A stretch of 46,193 bases of DNA from UBA8438 sp963934795 (GTDB lineage Bacteria; Acidobacteriota; Vicinamibacteria; Vicinamibacterales; UBA8438): NCBI GenBank assembly GCA_963934795.1, contig CAWWAF010000018.1, positions 1-46,193 on the forward strand. Direction: 5' to 3'. This document shows, in pieces, positions 26,466 through 35,245 of this stretch. Position 1 is the stretch's first letter; each line of letters starts with the position of its first letter. The notes below the pieces were generated by a model. That model was given only the letters and a program-made list of their open reading frames with translations. It was not told where the DNA came from and ran no database searches. The position numbers and the translations under genes are program-made.

Positions 26466-26975
26466 ATGTTCGGGAGACGTAACATTGCCGTGCTGCTGGT
26501 CGTGGCCTTCTCGGCTGTGGGGTGCCAGGAGGGTCTGCCCACTGGGCCAACCAGCCCGCTGGGAGTGCTTCTCTCTTCGGCTCCAGCGACCCTGACCGCC
26601 GTGCCCTCGACGGGGGTGACCGTGATGGTCGATGGCGCACCCGTGACGCTGCCCTGGAAGGTGTCCTTCTCGCTGGTGCTGAATCTGGATGTGGAACACG
26701 ATCCGGTCGAGATCGCCAGCGTCACCAATGTCGTACAGCAAGCCGTCGAAGGCGTCGTCGTGATCCCGACGCCCCCGGGCGTTGAGCTGTTCGTCTTCGA
26801 CCAGAGGCCGGGCGGCAGTCGTATCGAGCCAGGGGGAGAACAGGTCATCGATTTCGACGTCTGGTACCTGCTTCCCAATGGTGGTCGGGAAGCGGTGGTC
26901 ACCATCAACCTCTCGTTTACAGCCGACCTTCGGGGCAATTTCGCGAACAGCATTAGCATTCCAGTCGCTCCCTGA
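26466..26975 (+). CDS. Small exported lipoprotein of unknown function
   Basis: A 169-residue protein with signal peptide MFGRRNIAVLLVVAFSAVGC and a likely lipidated Cys20 (the lipobox is near-consensus, AVGC). The start ATG at 26466 is preceded by AAAGGAAATCGAAGG, a strong ribosome site; an upstream ATG lacks one. After a Pro/Gly/Thr-rich linker the chain is beta-rich (VTVMVDGAPVTLPWKVSFSL, IDFDVWYLLPNGG) and resembles an immunoglobulin-like domain, but I cannot assign a family. Its place directly behind the TonB-dependent receptor suggests a partner lipoprotein for that receptor. Confidence 0.75.
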   Translation: MFGRRNIAVLLVVAFSAVGCQEGLPTGPTSPLGVLLSSAPATLTAVPSTGVTVMVDGAPVTLPWKVSFSLVLNLDVEHDPVEIASVTNVVQQAVEGVVVIPTPPGVELFVFDQRPGGSRIEPGGEQVIDFDVWYLLPNGGREAVVTINLSFTADLRGNFANSISIPVAP

Positions 26976-27072
26976 TAGTGTTGGTCGACATTCGGTTCAC
27001 CCGTGCGGTTGCCGCCAACGGGACGGCGGCTATTTTCCGCACCGAGACCTCCGACGATCAGCGGTCACCGCG

Positions 27073-28179
27073 ATGAACGGTCTATCCGTGTCCGATTCCC
27101 GCGCTGACCATCGCTGCCAGCTCCTTGTCGAGTTGATCAATATTCCGTCCGTGAGTCACCAGGAACACCGCCTGGCGGATTGGGTCGAGGCGCAGCTCCG
27201 GCGGTGTCGGCGCGGCGATGTCGTGCGCGCGGGCGACGAGGTCGCGTTTCGTTTCCCGGCGCTCGCCGGCAAACCCAAGGTCATCTTCTGCGGGCATCTT
27301 GACACCGTCCCCGCGAACGACAACCAGACCGCCCGTGTGGAGGGCGACCGGGTCTACGGCCTCGGGTCGACTGATCTGAAGGCCGGGCTGGCCGTGTTCC
27401 TCGACCTGATCGAGACCCTCGACCCCGCCGCCCTCCATGTCGATCCGGTGTTCCTCTTCTACACCCGCGAGGAGGTGGCGTACGACCAGTCTGGTCTGCT
27501 GGTGGTCGAGCGAGAGCTTCCGGACGTGCTGAAGGATACGCGCTTCGCGATTTGCGTGGAACCGACCGAGAATGCCATCGAATTGGGCTGCCTCGGGAAT
27601 CTCCACGCCGAGGTGACCGTGCACGGGAAAGCGTCCCACTCGGCACGTCCCTGGTTCGGCGAGAACGCCATCCACGCCGTCGCGCCGCTGATCGAGCGGG
27701 TCGCGGCGGTCCCGGAGCGGTCCGTCGCCTTCGGCGAGCACGTGGTGTATCGCGAAGTGATTGGCGCGACAACCATCGCCGGCGGTGGCGCGCGGAACGT
27801 CATTCCCGACACCGTGCGGGTGAACGTGAACTTCCGCTTCGCCCCCGATCGCAGCGGCGATCAGGCGGTCGCCTGGATAGGCGAGCTCATCGGCGATGCT
27901 GGCACCGTCGAGATCACGGACCTCTCGCCAGCCGGCAAGGTGGCCTCGGACAATCCCTTGTGCCGAGCGTTGGTCCACGCTGCTGGTGGGGCCGTGCGGG
28001 CCAAGCAAGCCTGGACCGACGTCGGTCGTTTCAGCGCATGGGGTATCGATGCCGTGTCCTGTGGTCCGGGCATCCCGGCCCAGGCCCACCAGAAGGCGGA
28101 GTACGCCACCATCAGCGCGATGACGCAGAGCGCCGCGCTGTTCGAGCGTTTTCTCCGCGACGCCGGGGAGTCTGCGTGA
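27073..28179 (+). CDS. dapE: Succinyl-diaminopimelate desuccinylase (M20 family)
   Basis: A 368-residue M20 metallohydrolase. Metal and catalytic motifs: CGHLDTVPAND (His75, Asp77), GLGSTDLKAGLA (Asp101), YTREEVAY (catalytic/metal Glu133-Glu134) and GPGIPAQAHQKAEY near the C terminus with the last His. GARNVIPDTVRVNVNFR is the usual dimerisation-domain signature. It removes succinate from N-succinyl-LL-diaminopimelate, giving LL-diaminopimelate for lysine and peptidoglycan. The assignment to DapE among M20 enzymes is strengthened by dapC and dapD downstream. The ATG at 27073 gives the normal N terminus; the frame is open further upstream without coding character. Its TGA overlaps the dapC GTG. 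Confidence 0.93.
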   Translation: MNGLSVSDSRADHRCQLLVELINIPSVSHQEHRLADWVEAQLRRCRRGDVVRAGDEVAFRFPALAGKPKVIFCGHLDTVPANDNQTARVEGDRVYGLGSTDLKAGLAVFLDLIETLDPAALHVDPVFLFYTREEVAYDQSGLLVVERELPDVLKDTRFAICVEPTENAIELGCLGNLHAEVTVHGKASHSARPWFGENAIHAVAPLIERVAAVPERSVAFGEHVVYREVIGATTIAGGGARNVIPDTVRVNVNFRFAPDRSGDQAVAWIGELIGDAGTVEITDLSPAGKVASDNPLCRALVHAAGGAVRAKQAWTDVGRFSAWGIDAVSCGPGIPAQAHQKAEYATISAMTQSAALFERFLRDAGESA

Positions 28180-29333
28180 ACCCGCTGTTGCAGGAAGAGC
28201 GGGAATATCCTTTCGCGCGACTCCTTGAAACCAAGCGGCGCCGGCAGGCAGAAGGGCGCCGCGTCCTCGACTTTGGGCAGGGCGACCCCCGAGACCCGAC
28301 CCCCGCGTTCATCCGCCGTGCCCTGGCGGACGGCGTGCCCGAGGTGTCCTCCTATCCCACCGTGAAGGGTAAGCCGGAGCTTCGGGATAGCATCGCCCGC
28401 TATTTGAAGCGGCGCTTTGGGCTCGACGTCGATCCAGATCGTCACATTTTGCCTGTCACCGGCACGAAAGAGGGGATCTTTACCTCGCACCTGGCGCTGC
28501 TGGATCCGCACGGCACGCGACGTGGCGTGGTCGTGTTCGAGCCCGCCTACCCGGTCTACGTCCAAGGGGCCCGTTACGCGGGTGGTACCGTGCACGCGGT
28601 GACCGTGACCCGGCAGACCGGCTTTCGACCTGACCCGGAGTCGTTCGATCCGGAGATGTTGGCGCACACGGCGGTGATGTGGATCAACTATCCCCACAAT
28701 CCAACGGGTGCTGAGGCGGACGCCGCCTGGTATGCGCGCATGCGCGAGCTGTCACGCGAGCACCATTTCATTCTCGCCTCGGACGAGTGCTACGCCGATT
28801 TGGGGTTCGGGACGCCGCATCCCTCGGTGCTCGTCCCCGAGGAGGCACCGGACTTCGACGGGGTGCTCGCTTTTCACTCCTGCTCCAAGCGATCGTGCAT
28901 GACTGGGTTTCGCAGCGGCTTCGTCGTCGGCGACCCCAAGTGGATCGCGGTCTTGGCGAGGTTCCGGCCGAGCGTCGGGGTGGCCACCCCCGCTTTTGTC
29001 CAGGACGCCGCGACCGCGGCCTGGGACGACGACGCGCACGTGCAGGAGATCGTCGAGCGCTATCGCCGTCGGCGCGAGCACTTTCTGGAGGCTTTCGCGC
29101 ATCGAGGCTGGCACCACGACGGAGGGAACGCGACCTTCTATCTGTGGTTGCGGGTGCCTGAGGGCTTCGGCGACGCGATTCGATTCGCGGACCGCCTACT
29201 CGAAGAGGACATCCTCGTGACACCCGGCCCTTTCTTGGGAGCAGGTGGCGAAGGACACGTTCGTTTCGCCCTGGTCAGCACAGAAGACGACAGCCGCGAG
29301 GCCGCGGCGAGATTGCAGAGGATTCAACCGTGA
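28176..29333 (+). CDS. dapC: N-succinyldiaminopimelate aminotransferase
   Basis: A 385-residue fold-type I aminotransferase. The GTG start overlaps the dapE stop in GTGA. Motifs: FGQGDPRDPTP at 33-43, SYPTVKGKPELRDSIA at 59-74, NYPHNPTGAE with Asn175, SDECYADLGFG, and the PLP lysine Lys238 in HSCSKRSCMTGFRSGF. It transfers the amino group from glutamate to N-succinyl-2-amino-6-ketopimelate, the step between DapD and DapE. The SCSKRS form of the lysine motif, with the flanking genes, supports DapC over a generic class I enzyme. The open frame extends far upstream inside dapE but that part is a shadow. Confidence 0.93.
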   Translation: MNPLLQEEREYPFARLLETKRRRQAEGRRVLDFGQGDPRDPTPAFIRRALADGVPEVSSYPTVKGKPELRDSIARYLKRRFGLDVDPDRHILPVTGTKEGIFTSHLALLDPHGTRRGVVVFEPAYPVYVQGARYAGGTVHAVTVTRQTGFRPDPESFDPEMLAHTAVMWINYPHNPTGAEADAAWYARMRELSREHHFILASDECYADLGFGTPHPSVLVPEEAPDFDGVLAFHSCSKRSCMTGFRSGFVVGDPKWIAVLARFRPSVGVATPAFVQDAATAAWDDDAHVQEIVERYRRRREHFLEAFAHRGWHHDGGNATFYLWLRVPEGFGDAIRFADRLLEEDILVTPGPFLGAGGEGHVRFALVSTEDDSREAAARLQRIQP

Positions 29334-30184
29334 GCACGCCTACCACCAGTTCTCAAGACGAATCGACGCACCACGCACTGGAAGCCGCGATACGGAGCGC
29401 CTACGCGGCCGGCACAGCGGAGGCCCGCGAATCCGTTCGCGCCGAGGTCGACGAGGTCATTGCTCGCCTGGATCGTGGAGCCCTCCGCGTGGCCGAACCG
29501 AGGGACGGGGACTGGGCTGTCCACGACTGGGTGAAGCAGGCGATCCTGCTGTACTTTCCGCTCCGTTCGATGGAGGTCATCGAGGTTGGAGGCCTGGAGT
29601 TCCACGACAAGATTCCTCTCAAGAAGAACTTCGCGCAGGCCGGCGTGCGCGTTGTTCCACACGCGCTGTGTCGCTACGGTGCCCATCTGGAGCGGGGGGT
29701 CGTCATGATGCCCTCGTACGTCAATATCGGGGCCTACGTCGGGTCTGGCACGATGGTCGATACCTGGGCCACGGTCGGGTCGTGCGCGCAGATTGGCCGC
29801 GACGTGCATCTCTCGGGTGGCGTGGGCATCGGTGGCGTGCTCGAACCGTTGCAGGCGGCTCCGGTCATCGTGGAGGACGGCGCCTTTGTCGGAAGCCGTT
29901 GCATTGTGGTCGAGGGCGTGCGGGTGGAGAAGGAAGCCGTGCTGGGGGCTGGCCTGGTGCTGACCGCATCGACACCGATCATCGACGTCACGGGCCCGGA
30001 GCGGGTGGTGTATCGCGGCCGCGTGCCGGCCCGTTCGGTCGTCATTCCCGGCACCCAGTCACGCTCGTTCCCGTCCGGCGAGTTCGGCGTGCCCTGCGGT
30101 CTGATTATCGGACTGCGCAAGGCATCGACCGATCGCAAGACGAGTCTGAACGACGTGCTTCGGGAGCACGAAGTCGCCGTCTGA
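29330..30184 (+). CDS. dapD: Tetrahydrodipicolinate N-succinyltransferase
   Basis: A 284-residue hexapeptide-repeat acyltransferase. It starts with a GTG that overlaps the dapC stop (GTGA). The N-terminal helical domain is followed by a left-handed beta-helix of hexapeptide repeats from about 100 (GVRVVPHALCRYGAHLERG, YVNIGAYVGSGTMVDTWATV, GSCAQIGRDVHLSGGVGIGG). LEPLQAAPVIVEDGAFVGS and the IDVTGPERVVYRGRVPARSVV tail match DapD of the proteobacterial type. It uses succinyl-CoA to acylate tetrahydrodipicolinate. The order dapE-dapC-dapD is the reverse of the reaction order. dapA, dapB, dapF and lysA are not in the window. Confidence 0.95.
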   Translation: MSTPTTSSQDESTHHALEAAIRSAYAAGTAEARESVRAEVDEVIARLDRGALRVAEPRDGDWAVHDWVKQAILLYFPLRSMEVIEVGGLEFHDKIPLKKNFAQAGVRVVPHALCRYGAHLERGVVMMPSYVNIGAYVGSGTMVDTWATVGSCAQIGRDVHLSGGVGIGGVLEPLQAAPVIVEDGAFVGSRCIVVEGVRVEKEAVLGAGLVLTASTPIIDVTGPERVVYRGRVPARSVVIPGTQSRSFPSGEFGVPCGLIIGLRKASTDRKTSLNDVLREHEVAV

Positions 30185-30240
30185 ACAGCGGGGAAGCCGC
30201 ACCCGCGATGTCGCAGAGTGGGCCGGGAGGCGCCGAGCGT

Positions 30241-31320
30241 CTAGCGGCCGCCACGCGGCGCGTATCGCCGGCTGAAGCCGTTTCGGCTGTTAGTGACCGT
30301 GAACGAGCCGTCACGCGTGGCGGCAATATGAGTCCAGTAGGCGGCGTCGAGGTGCACGGCGGCATCATCGTCCGAGCCTTCGAAGTTCTGCAGATTGGCG
30401 ATGAACGCCTCCGGTTGGTTCGCGTCCGCCGACCCCACCGCGTAATGGTTCTGCCACAGGTCCTGCAGACTCGGAACGCGCCCAAGGCGCTCGAACGTTC
30501 CTGGTCCACCGCCTTTGCCTGGCCCATTGTTCATGACAGCCACGCGGGGCTCCAAGGCCTGCACCAGTGCGTCTGAGCCAGAGGTGTCGGAGCCGTGATG
30601 CGACACCAGATACAGATCGACGGTGCCGACGTTGTTGGTCGGACACATCAGCGGATGTTCCTTGTTCCAGGTCAGGTCGCCCATGATCACGGTGCGGAAC
30701 TGACCAAAGCCGATGACTGCGCTCACGGAACGCTGGTCCTCCGCGTCGCCGTATCGGCTGAGAATATCCGCCCCGTGGAACGGGAAGTCTTCGCAATGTG
30801 CGTTGGGCTGGCCTGCACCGGGGAGGGCGGTGGTGAGTACCGCCCCGTCGGCCGCGATGATGTGCACGTCGAGTCCGTCGACCGGCACCAGGTCGCCGGG
30901 GGCCACCGTGCGATGCGAGGCGTCGCGTCGCAGCGTCACGTAGCGGTCGAAGGCGGCCCGCGGGCGCGCTCCCTCGTCCACCGTCGTCCCATGGTCGAGG
31001 TAGTTCACGATCGGCAGCCGGTCCGCCAGCTGCGCTGAACCGCCCATATGGTCTGTGTGGAAGTGCGTGACGAGCAGGTGGTCGATCCGCGTGACGCCGG
31101 CGTCCTGAGCGGCGGCGGCGATCCGATCGGCGTCACGTCCGTCGAATCCTGGCCAGCCGGTATCTACCAGCATCGACTCGCCGGACGGCGCGACGAAGAG
31201 CGTCGCCTCGCCACCCTCGACGTCGATGACATAGATGTCGAGCGTGTCCTGCGTCTGGCTACTGGCAGTGGTGGCCGCTAGGACGGTGACCCACAGGAAT
31301 ACGGCCGAGGTGATACGCAT
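30241..31320 (-). CDS. Exported metallo-beta-lactamase-fold hydrolase
   Basis: A 359-residue protein with signal peptide (MRITSAVFLWVTVLAATTASSQ) and an MBL domain. The metal motif HXHXDH is at THFHTDHMGG (His86, His88, Asp90, His91), preceded by MLVDTGWPG. Later SHHGSDTSGS supplies further ligands, as in the ComEC-like MBL branch. These enzymes hydrolyse varied phosphoesters, lactones or other esters; the role of exported single-domain forms is not known. GGGAGGG-like GGGAGGG upstream of the ATG is a good ribosome site (GGGAGGG, 4 to 5 nt spacing). It lies 93 nt downstream of two propeller genes on the same strand and converges on dapD. Confidence 0.85.
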   Translation of the reverse strand: MRITSAVFLWVTVLAATTASSQTQDTLDIYVIDVEGGEATLFVAPSGESMLVDTGWPGFDGRDADRIAAAAQDAGVTRIDHLLVTHFHTDHMGGSAQLADRLPIVNYLDHGTTVDEGARPRAAFDRYVTLRRDASHRTVAPGDLVPVDGLDVHIIAADGAVLTTALPGAGQPNAHCEDFPFHGADILSRYGDAEDQRSVSAVIGFGQFRTVIMGDLTWNKEHPLMCPTNNVGTVDLYLVSHHGSDTSGSDALVQALEPRVAVMNNGPGKGGGPGTFERLGRVPSLQDLWQNHYAVGSADANQPEAFIANLQNFEGSDDDAAVHLDAAYWTHIAATRDGSFTVTNSRNGFSRRYAPRGGR

Positions 31321-31413
31321 GGCGCCCTCCCGGTGTGCGCGCGAACCGGGACGCGCGGCCGCGCACGCCCCAGTGATGGTAGGAGGCGTGCCCTGGCGTG
31401 TTCAGCCGACTCG

Positions 31414-32877
31414 CTAGTTCCCGATCGGGTCCGACTGCGCGCCCGTCTGGACCGCCCACAGGCGGTTGCGGGTGAGGAGATACATGATCCCGTCACGTAC
31501 GACCGGGGTGCTGTACACCGAGGCGCCCATGTTGATTTCGCCCAGGAGTTCCATTTCCTTGCCGGCCCGGAGCACCGCGATGTCGCCGTCCTCGTCGCCC
31601 AGCATCACTTTGCCGTCAACGACGAACGGCGAGCCCCACACGGCGGCGAAGGCGTCGTATGTCCAGAACTCCTCACCGGTGTCGGCATCGAGCGCGTGCA
31701 GGAAGCCGGACAGGCTCGAGATGTAGAGAACACCGTCGGCGATGGCGGCGGTTGACATGGTGCGATAGAAGTCGTCGCCGTCGCGACTCCAGATTTTGTG
31801 GGTATCGGTGACGTCGCCGGTGCCGGTTGCGTCGATAGCGAAAAAGTGGCCTGGTGCTTCACCGTGCTCGGGGTCCTGTCCGACGCCCACATAGACCCGG
31901 TCGTTGTAGATGACCGGGGTCGCGAGGATGTTGTTGCGGGTGCCCCGCCCGCCGAGAATCCACTCGGAGTCCTTCGGATTACAGTCGAACGTCCACACCG
32001 TCTCGCCCGTCGTCGCGTTGAGGCCGTAGACGATCCCGTTGGCGCCGGCGACCACGATCTGCCCGGTGCCGTTGATTTCGGCGTAGGACGGGTTGGTCCA
32101 GCTGCCGTGCAAGATGCCCTCGCCGACGTCTGTGTTCTCCCAGACGAGTTCACCGGTGTTCTTGTCGAGCGCGATCATATGGGGGGAGAAGGGAGACGGG
32201 ATGTTCACGTGCCCCTCGTCGACACCGTTGCTCGTGATCGTGTACAGCAGGTCGCCGATAATCAGCGGTGATCCGGTGGCAAGATTGTGAGGAAACACAT
32301 CCAGCTCCCCGATCATGTCGTAGGACCAGAGGATGTCGCCATCGGTCGGCCCAGTCCCGGTCTCGCCGGTGAAGGGGCCGTCGTTGCCGTTGGACAGTCC
32401 GTTGGCATCGAGGCACACGACGTGGGCCTGATTCGACACGTACCAGACCCGGTCGCCGTCGACGAAGGCGGTCGAGCAGACGCCCTGTAGCGGCCAATCA
32501 TTGACACGGCCGGCCGACAGCTTGTCGTGCACCATCTGCCAGACGAACTCGCCGCTCGCGGCGTCGAACGCCATGAGCACGCCCTTGTCGCCGTCGTAGT
32601 CGGGGTTGCGAACGCCTTCGTTGTTGGTGCCCACATACACCTTGCCGTTGCCCACCGTCGGGCCGCCATAGGCTTGGGAGCCGACAGGTTGGGTCCACAG
32701 GATGTTGGCGCCGGTCTTCGGGTCCCACGTCTCGGGTACACCGGTGTCGTCAGACACCATGTTGCGCGACGGTGTATTGCCGAACATGCCGGGCTCGTCT
32801 TGTGCCTCGGCGAGACTCGTGACTCCCGTCGTAACGAGGCCAACCACCAGGAGAAAGATCACACGCTGTCGAGTCAT
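31414..32877 (-). CDS. Exported PQQ-like beta-propeller protein
   Basis: A 487-residue exported propeller. Signal peptide MTRQRVIFLLVVGLVTTG ends near LAEAQ. The mature part has about eight blades of the PQQ_2 type (GGPTVGNGKVYVGTNNEG, LMAFDAASGEFVWQ, IALDKNTGELVWE, HALDADTGEEFWTYDAF). Quinoprotein dehydrogenases share this fold, but no haem-binding CXXCH and no vicinal-Cys ring are seen, so cofactor binding is not shown. The ATG overlaps the TGA of the upstream propeller gene (ATGA) and has GGAG 6 nt upstream, so the two are coupled. The protein opens ...PGMFGNTPSRNMVS, different from the WPSWRG opening of its neighbour. Confidence 0.83.
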   Translation of the reverse strand: MTRQRVIFLLVVGLVTTGVTSLAEAQDEPGMFGNTPSRNMVSDDTGVPETWDPKTGANILWTQPVGSQAYGGPTVGNGKVYVGTNNEGVRNPDYDGDKGVLMAFDAASGEFVWQMVHDKLSAGRVNDWPLQGVCSTAFVDGDRVWYVSNQAHVVCLDANGLSNGNDGPFTGETGTGPTDGDILWSYDMIGELDVFPHNLATGSPLIIGDLLYTITSNGVDEGHVNIPSPFSPHMIALDKNTGELVWENTDVGEGILHGSWTNPSYAEINGTGQIVVAGANGIVYGLNATTGETVWTFDCNPKDSEWILGGRGTRNNILATPVIYNDRVYVGVGQDPEHGEAPGHFFAIDATGTGDVTDTHKIWSRDGDDFYRTMSTAAIADGVLYISSLSGFLHALDADTGEEFWTYDAFAAVWGSPFVVDGKVMLGDEDGDIAVLRAGKEMELLGEINMGASVYSTPVVRDGIMYLLTRNRLWAVQTGAQSDPIGN

Positions 32878-35084
32878 TGGTTCTCCACTACACTGACGTT
32901 GTCAAAGTAGATGTTGATCGGCGAGTAGCCGATGATGCCGGGACTACCGGTTCGATTCGGCAGGGGGTCTTCGGCCGTGATCGTCCAGTCCGTCGGTTCG
33001 GTCGCGTCGCGCGGCCATACCTTGCCGCGGACAATGCCGCGCTCACCCTCGAGGTCGACCCGGAGTTTCAGTCGATACCAGGTGTCAGGCTCCCATGGGA
33101 AGTCGACCTCTTCCTTGATCCGCAGTTCTGCCGCCCACGACTGGATCTGCACCTTCTGCCGGTTTCCTTGCAGGTCCATGGTGTAGCCGCTGTTAATCAG
33201 GCCGATGTCGGGACGGCGCCGTCCTTGCTCGGTGGCGAGCACGTCGACTTGCACCGTGTAGCCAGACATATCAGCCGGGCCAAGATAGGTGGCGTGTCGG
33301 TGGATGCCGGTGCGTGAGGCGCCCTTGCGGAAAACCTGGTTGCCGCCCAGGTCTTCGACGGCGAGGCTGCCGCCGCCGCCGATCCAGAAAGGGGGACGTC
33401 CGCTTTCGAAGTTCTCCGACCAGGGAAGCGGAGCGAAGACCCGCACCTGGGCGACGGCGGTCAAGCCGCCGACCGTCGCGGTCACCGTGCCGGCCTGGTT
33501 CGACGCGCGCGCGTCGGTCGTCAGGACGCCCTGGGCGGACACGTTCCCGCCGGCCAGGCTGTCGACCTGCCATGTGGCCTGTTGCAGACCGAGAAATCGG
33601 CCACCCGTGTCAAATGCCCGAACCTCGAACTCGACCGTGTCGCCGGCCGACGCAATGACCTCGGCCGGAACTACCTGAAGCACCGAGGGGGTGCTGGTTG
33701 CGGCCAATTCGACACCGAGGTCCGGAGCCGTGCCGGCCCGCGCGACGAAGCCGTCATTGGGGTTGCCGATGGAGTAGATGCCCGCCTCGGACGTCACATA
33801 CAGTCGGCCGTATCCGACCGCGAACGAGCCGTAAATTTCGGCCGCTCGGTTCTCCCCAGGCACCATCAATTCGTCGTGGTCGAGTTCGGTCGCGCCGGTG
33901 GCGCTTGGCTGAAGAATCGTGACATTCCCGTTGGTCTCCGTGATGAACAGTTTGCCGTCAGCCCATACCGGTGACGCCTTACCAACGGTGCCGACGCTCT
34001 GTTCCCACTGCACCGCACCACTCGCCGTATCGAGCGCAAACAGGTTCGCCGAGTTATCGATCACATAGACGCGGCCGTCGTGGACCAGTGGCGACGAGAA
34101 CCCGATGCTCATCTCGTCGGCCCGCCATCGCTCGTGGGTGGCCGTCACATCGCCTGTGCCCGTGGCGTCGATGGCGACTACCCGGCCCATGGTCGAGGCA
34201 TCGACGTTTTCTTCGCTATGGGCGACGTAGACGGTTTCGCCGTCGAGGACGGGGGACACGTTGATCCCGCGCTTGCTCAGGTGAAACTCCCACACCTTCT
34301 CGCCGGTCCTGGCCTTGAGCGCGTACAGGCGTCCGTCAGCGTTGCCGTCGATCCAGAGTCGTTGGCCGTTGATGACACCGACCACTCCGACCGACTGTGT
34401 GTTCATGTCGGCGACGGTACCGCCCGGAGTCGATGTCCAGCGCACCGCGCCGGTCATCTTGTCGAACCCGAAGTATCGATGACGAGGCGGGCCGCCAAGG
34501 TTGCCCCAGCCGGCGCCGATGATACTCAGCAGCAGCTGGTCTTCATCGACGAGCGGCGTCGATGTGCGGCCGCCATAGCCGGACGCGCGGCCCAGCTCTT
34601 CTGCCAGTCTCCGACTCCAGACGACGGTCCCGTCCCGGTCGAACGCATTGAGATGACCGTCGATGTTCATCGCGTAGAGATAGCCCGTGGCCGGATCGCC
34701 GGTCACGTTCCCCCACCCGAGCCGGTTGAACGGGACGGTCGTATTGTTGACGTTGTAGTTGTGCTGCCACAGCTTCGAGCCCGTATCGGCATTCCAACAG
34801 GCAACGACCTCCTGCTCGTCGACGCCGCTGCCGGTGCGTCCGTTCGCACACACGCGGCCGTCGAAGACCGCGGGCGTCGAGCGTCCGACCCAGGCGTCCG
34901 ACCAGACGAGATTCTCGCCGTCGGGTGACCAACTCGAGACCAAACCGGTGGTCTCCGACACGCCGGTTTGCCCGCGTCCGCGCCAGCTCGGCCAGTCCTG
35001 CGCCGCGGCCGGGACCGCCAGAGACAGCACCGTCGCGACGAGAAGCGCCGCGGCCACCTTGGAGCCGTATATAGCGGTGTTCAT
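32874..35084 (-). CDS. Exported PQQ-like beta-propeller with C-terminal Ig-like and laminin-G-like domains
   Basis: A 736-residue exported multidomain protein. The ATG at 35084 has AGGA about 8 nt upstream and gives signal peptide (AALLVATVLSLAVPAAAQ) followed by WPSWRG. Residues about 30-440 form a propeller (RLYALKARTGEKVWEF, YVIDNSANLFALDTASG). About 460-550 is an Ig-like bacterial domain (VVPAEVIASAGDTVEFEVRAFD, GVLTTD). The last 180 or so residues look like a concanavalin/laminin-G-type beta sandwich (PWSENFESGRPPFWIGGGG, YFDNVSVVE), often found in carbohydrate-binding or surface proteins. It is the first gene of a run with the second propeller (4-nt overlap) and the MBL protein. It probably acts at the cell surface or in the periplasm; its ligand is unknown. 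Confidence 0.82.
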   Translation of the reverse strand: MNTAIYGSKVAAALLVATVLSLAVPAAAQDWPSWRGRGQTGVSETTGLVSSWSPDGENLVWSDAWVGRSTPAVFDGRVCANGRTGSGVDEQEVVACWNADTGSKLWQHNYNVNNTTVPFNRLGWGNVTGDPATGYLYAMNIDGHLNAFDRDGTVVWSRRLAEELGRASGYGGRTSTPLVDEDQLLLSIIGAGWGNLGGPPRHRYFGFDKMTGAVRWTSTPGGTVADMNTQSVGVVGVINGQRLWIDGNADGRLYALKARTGEKVWEFHLSKRGINVSPVLDGETVYVAHSEENVDASTMGRVVAIDATGTGDVTATHERWRADEMSIGFSSPLVHDGRVYVIDNSANLFALDTASGAVQWEQSVGTVGKASPVWADGKLFITETNGNVTILQPSATGATELDHDELMVPGENRAAEIYGSFAVGYGRLYVTSEAGIYSIGNPNDGFVARAGTAPDLGVELAATSTPSVLQVVPAEVIASAGDTVEFEVRAFDTGGRFLGLQQATWQVDSLAGGNVSAQGVLTTDARASNQAGTVTATVGGLTAVAQVRVFAPLPWSENFESGRPPFWIGGGGSLAVEDLGGNQVFRKGASRTGIHRHATYLGPADMSGYTVQVDVLATEQGRRRPDIGLINSGYTMDLQGNRQKVQIQSWAAELRIKEEVDFPWEPDTWYRLKLRVDLEGERGIVRGKVWPRDATEPTDWTITAEDPLPNRTGSPGIIGYSPINIYFDNVSVVENQ

Positions 35085-35245
35085 CCGAGGTTTCCTCATT
35101 TGAAAGTGAAGCACTGCGAACGGCGCGCGTGCCGTCCAGTGGAATTAGAACAAACAAATATACTACACGGCCCGCTGCGCCCGGGGGGGCTGAGCCGTTG
35201 GCGCCGGTCTTCAGACCCGGCCCCTCCGACACGGCGCGACAGCTT

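Noticed and set aside
27552..28175. Upstream extension of dapC inside dapE
   Set aside because: Arg-rich shadow sequence; the GTG at 28176 in GTGA context gives the normal family start.
30105..30576. Plus- and minus-strand frames across the dapD/MBL junction
   Set aside because: They bridge two well-supported convergent genes and have no coding character.
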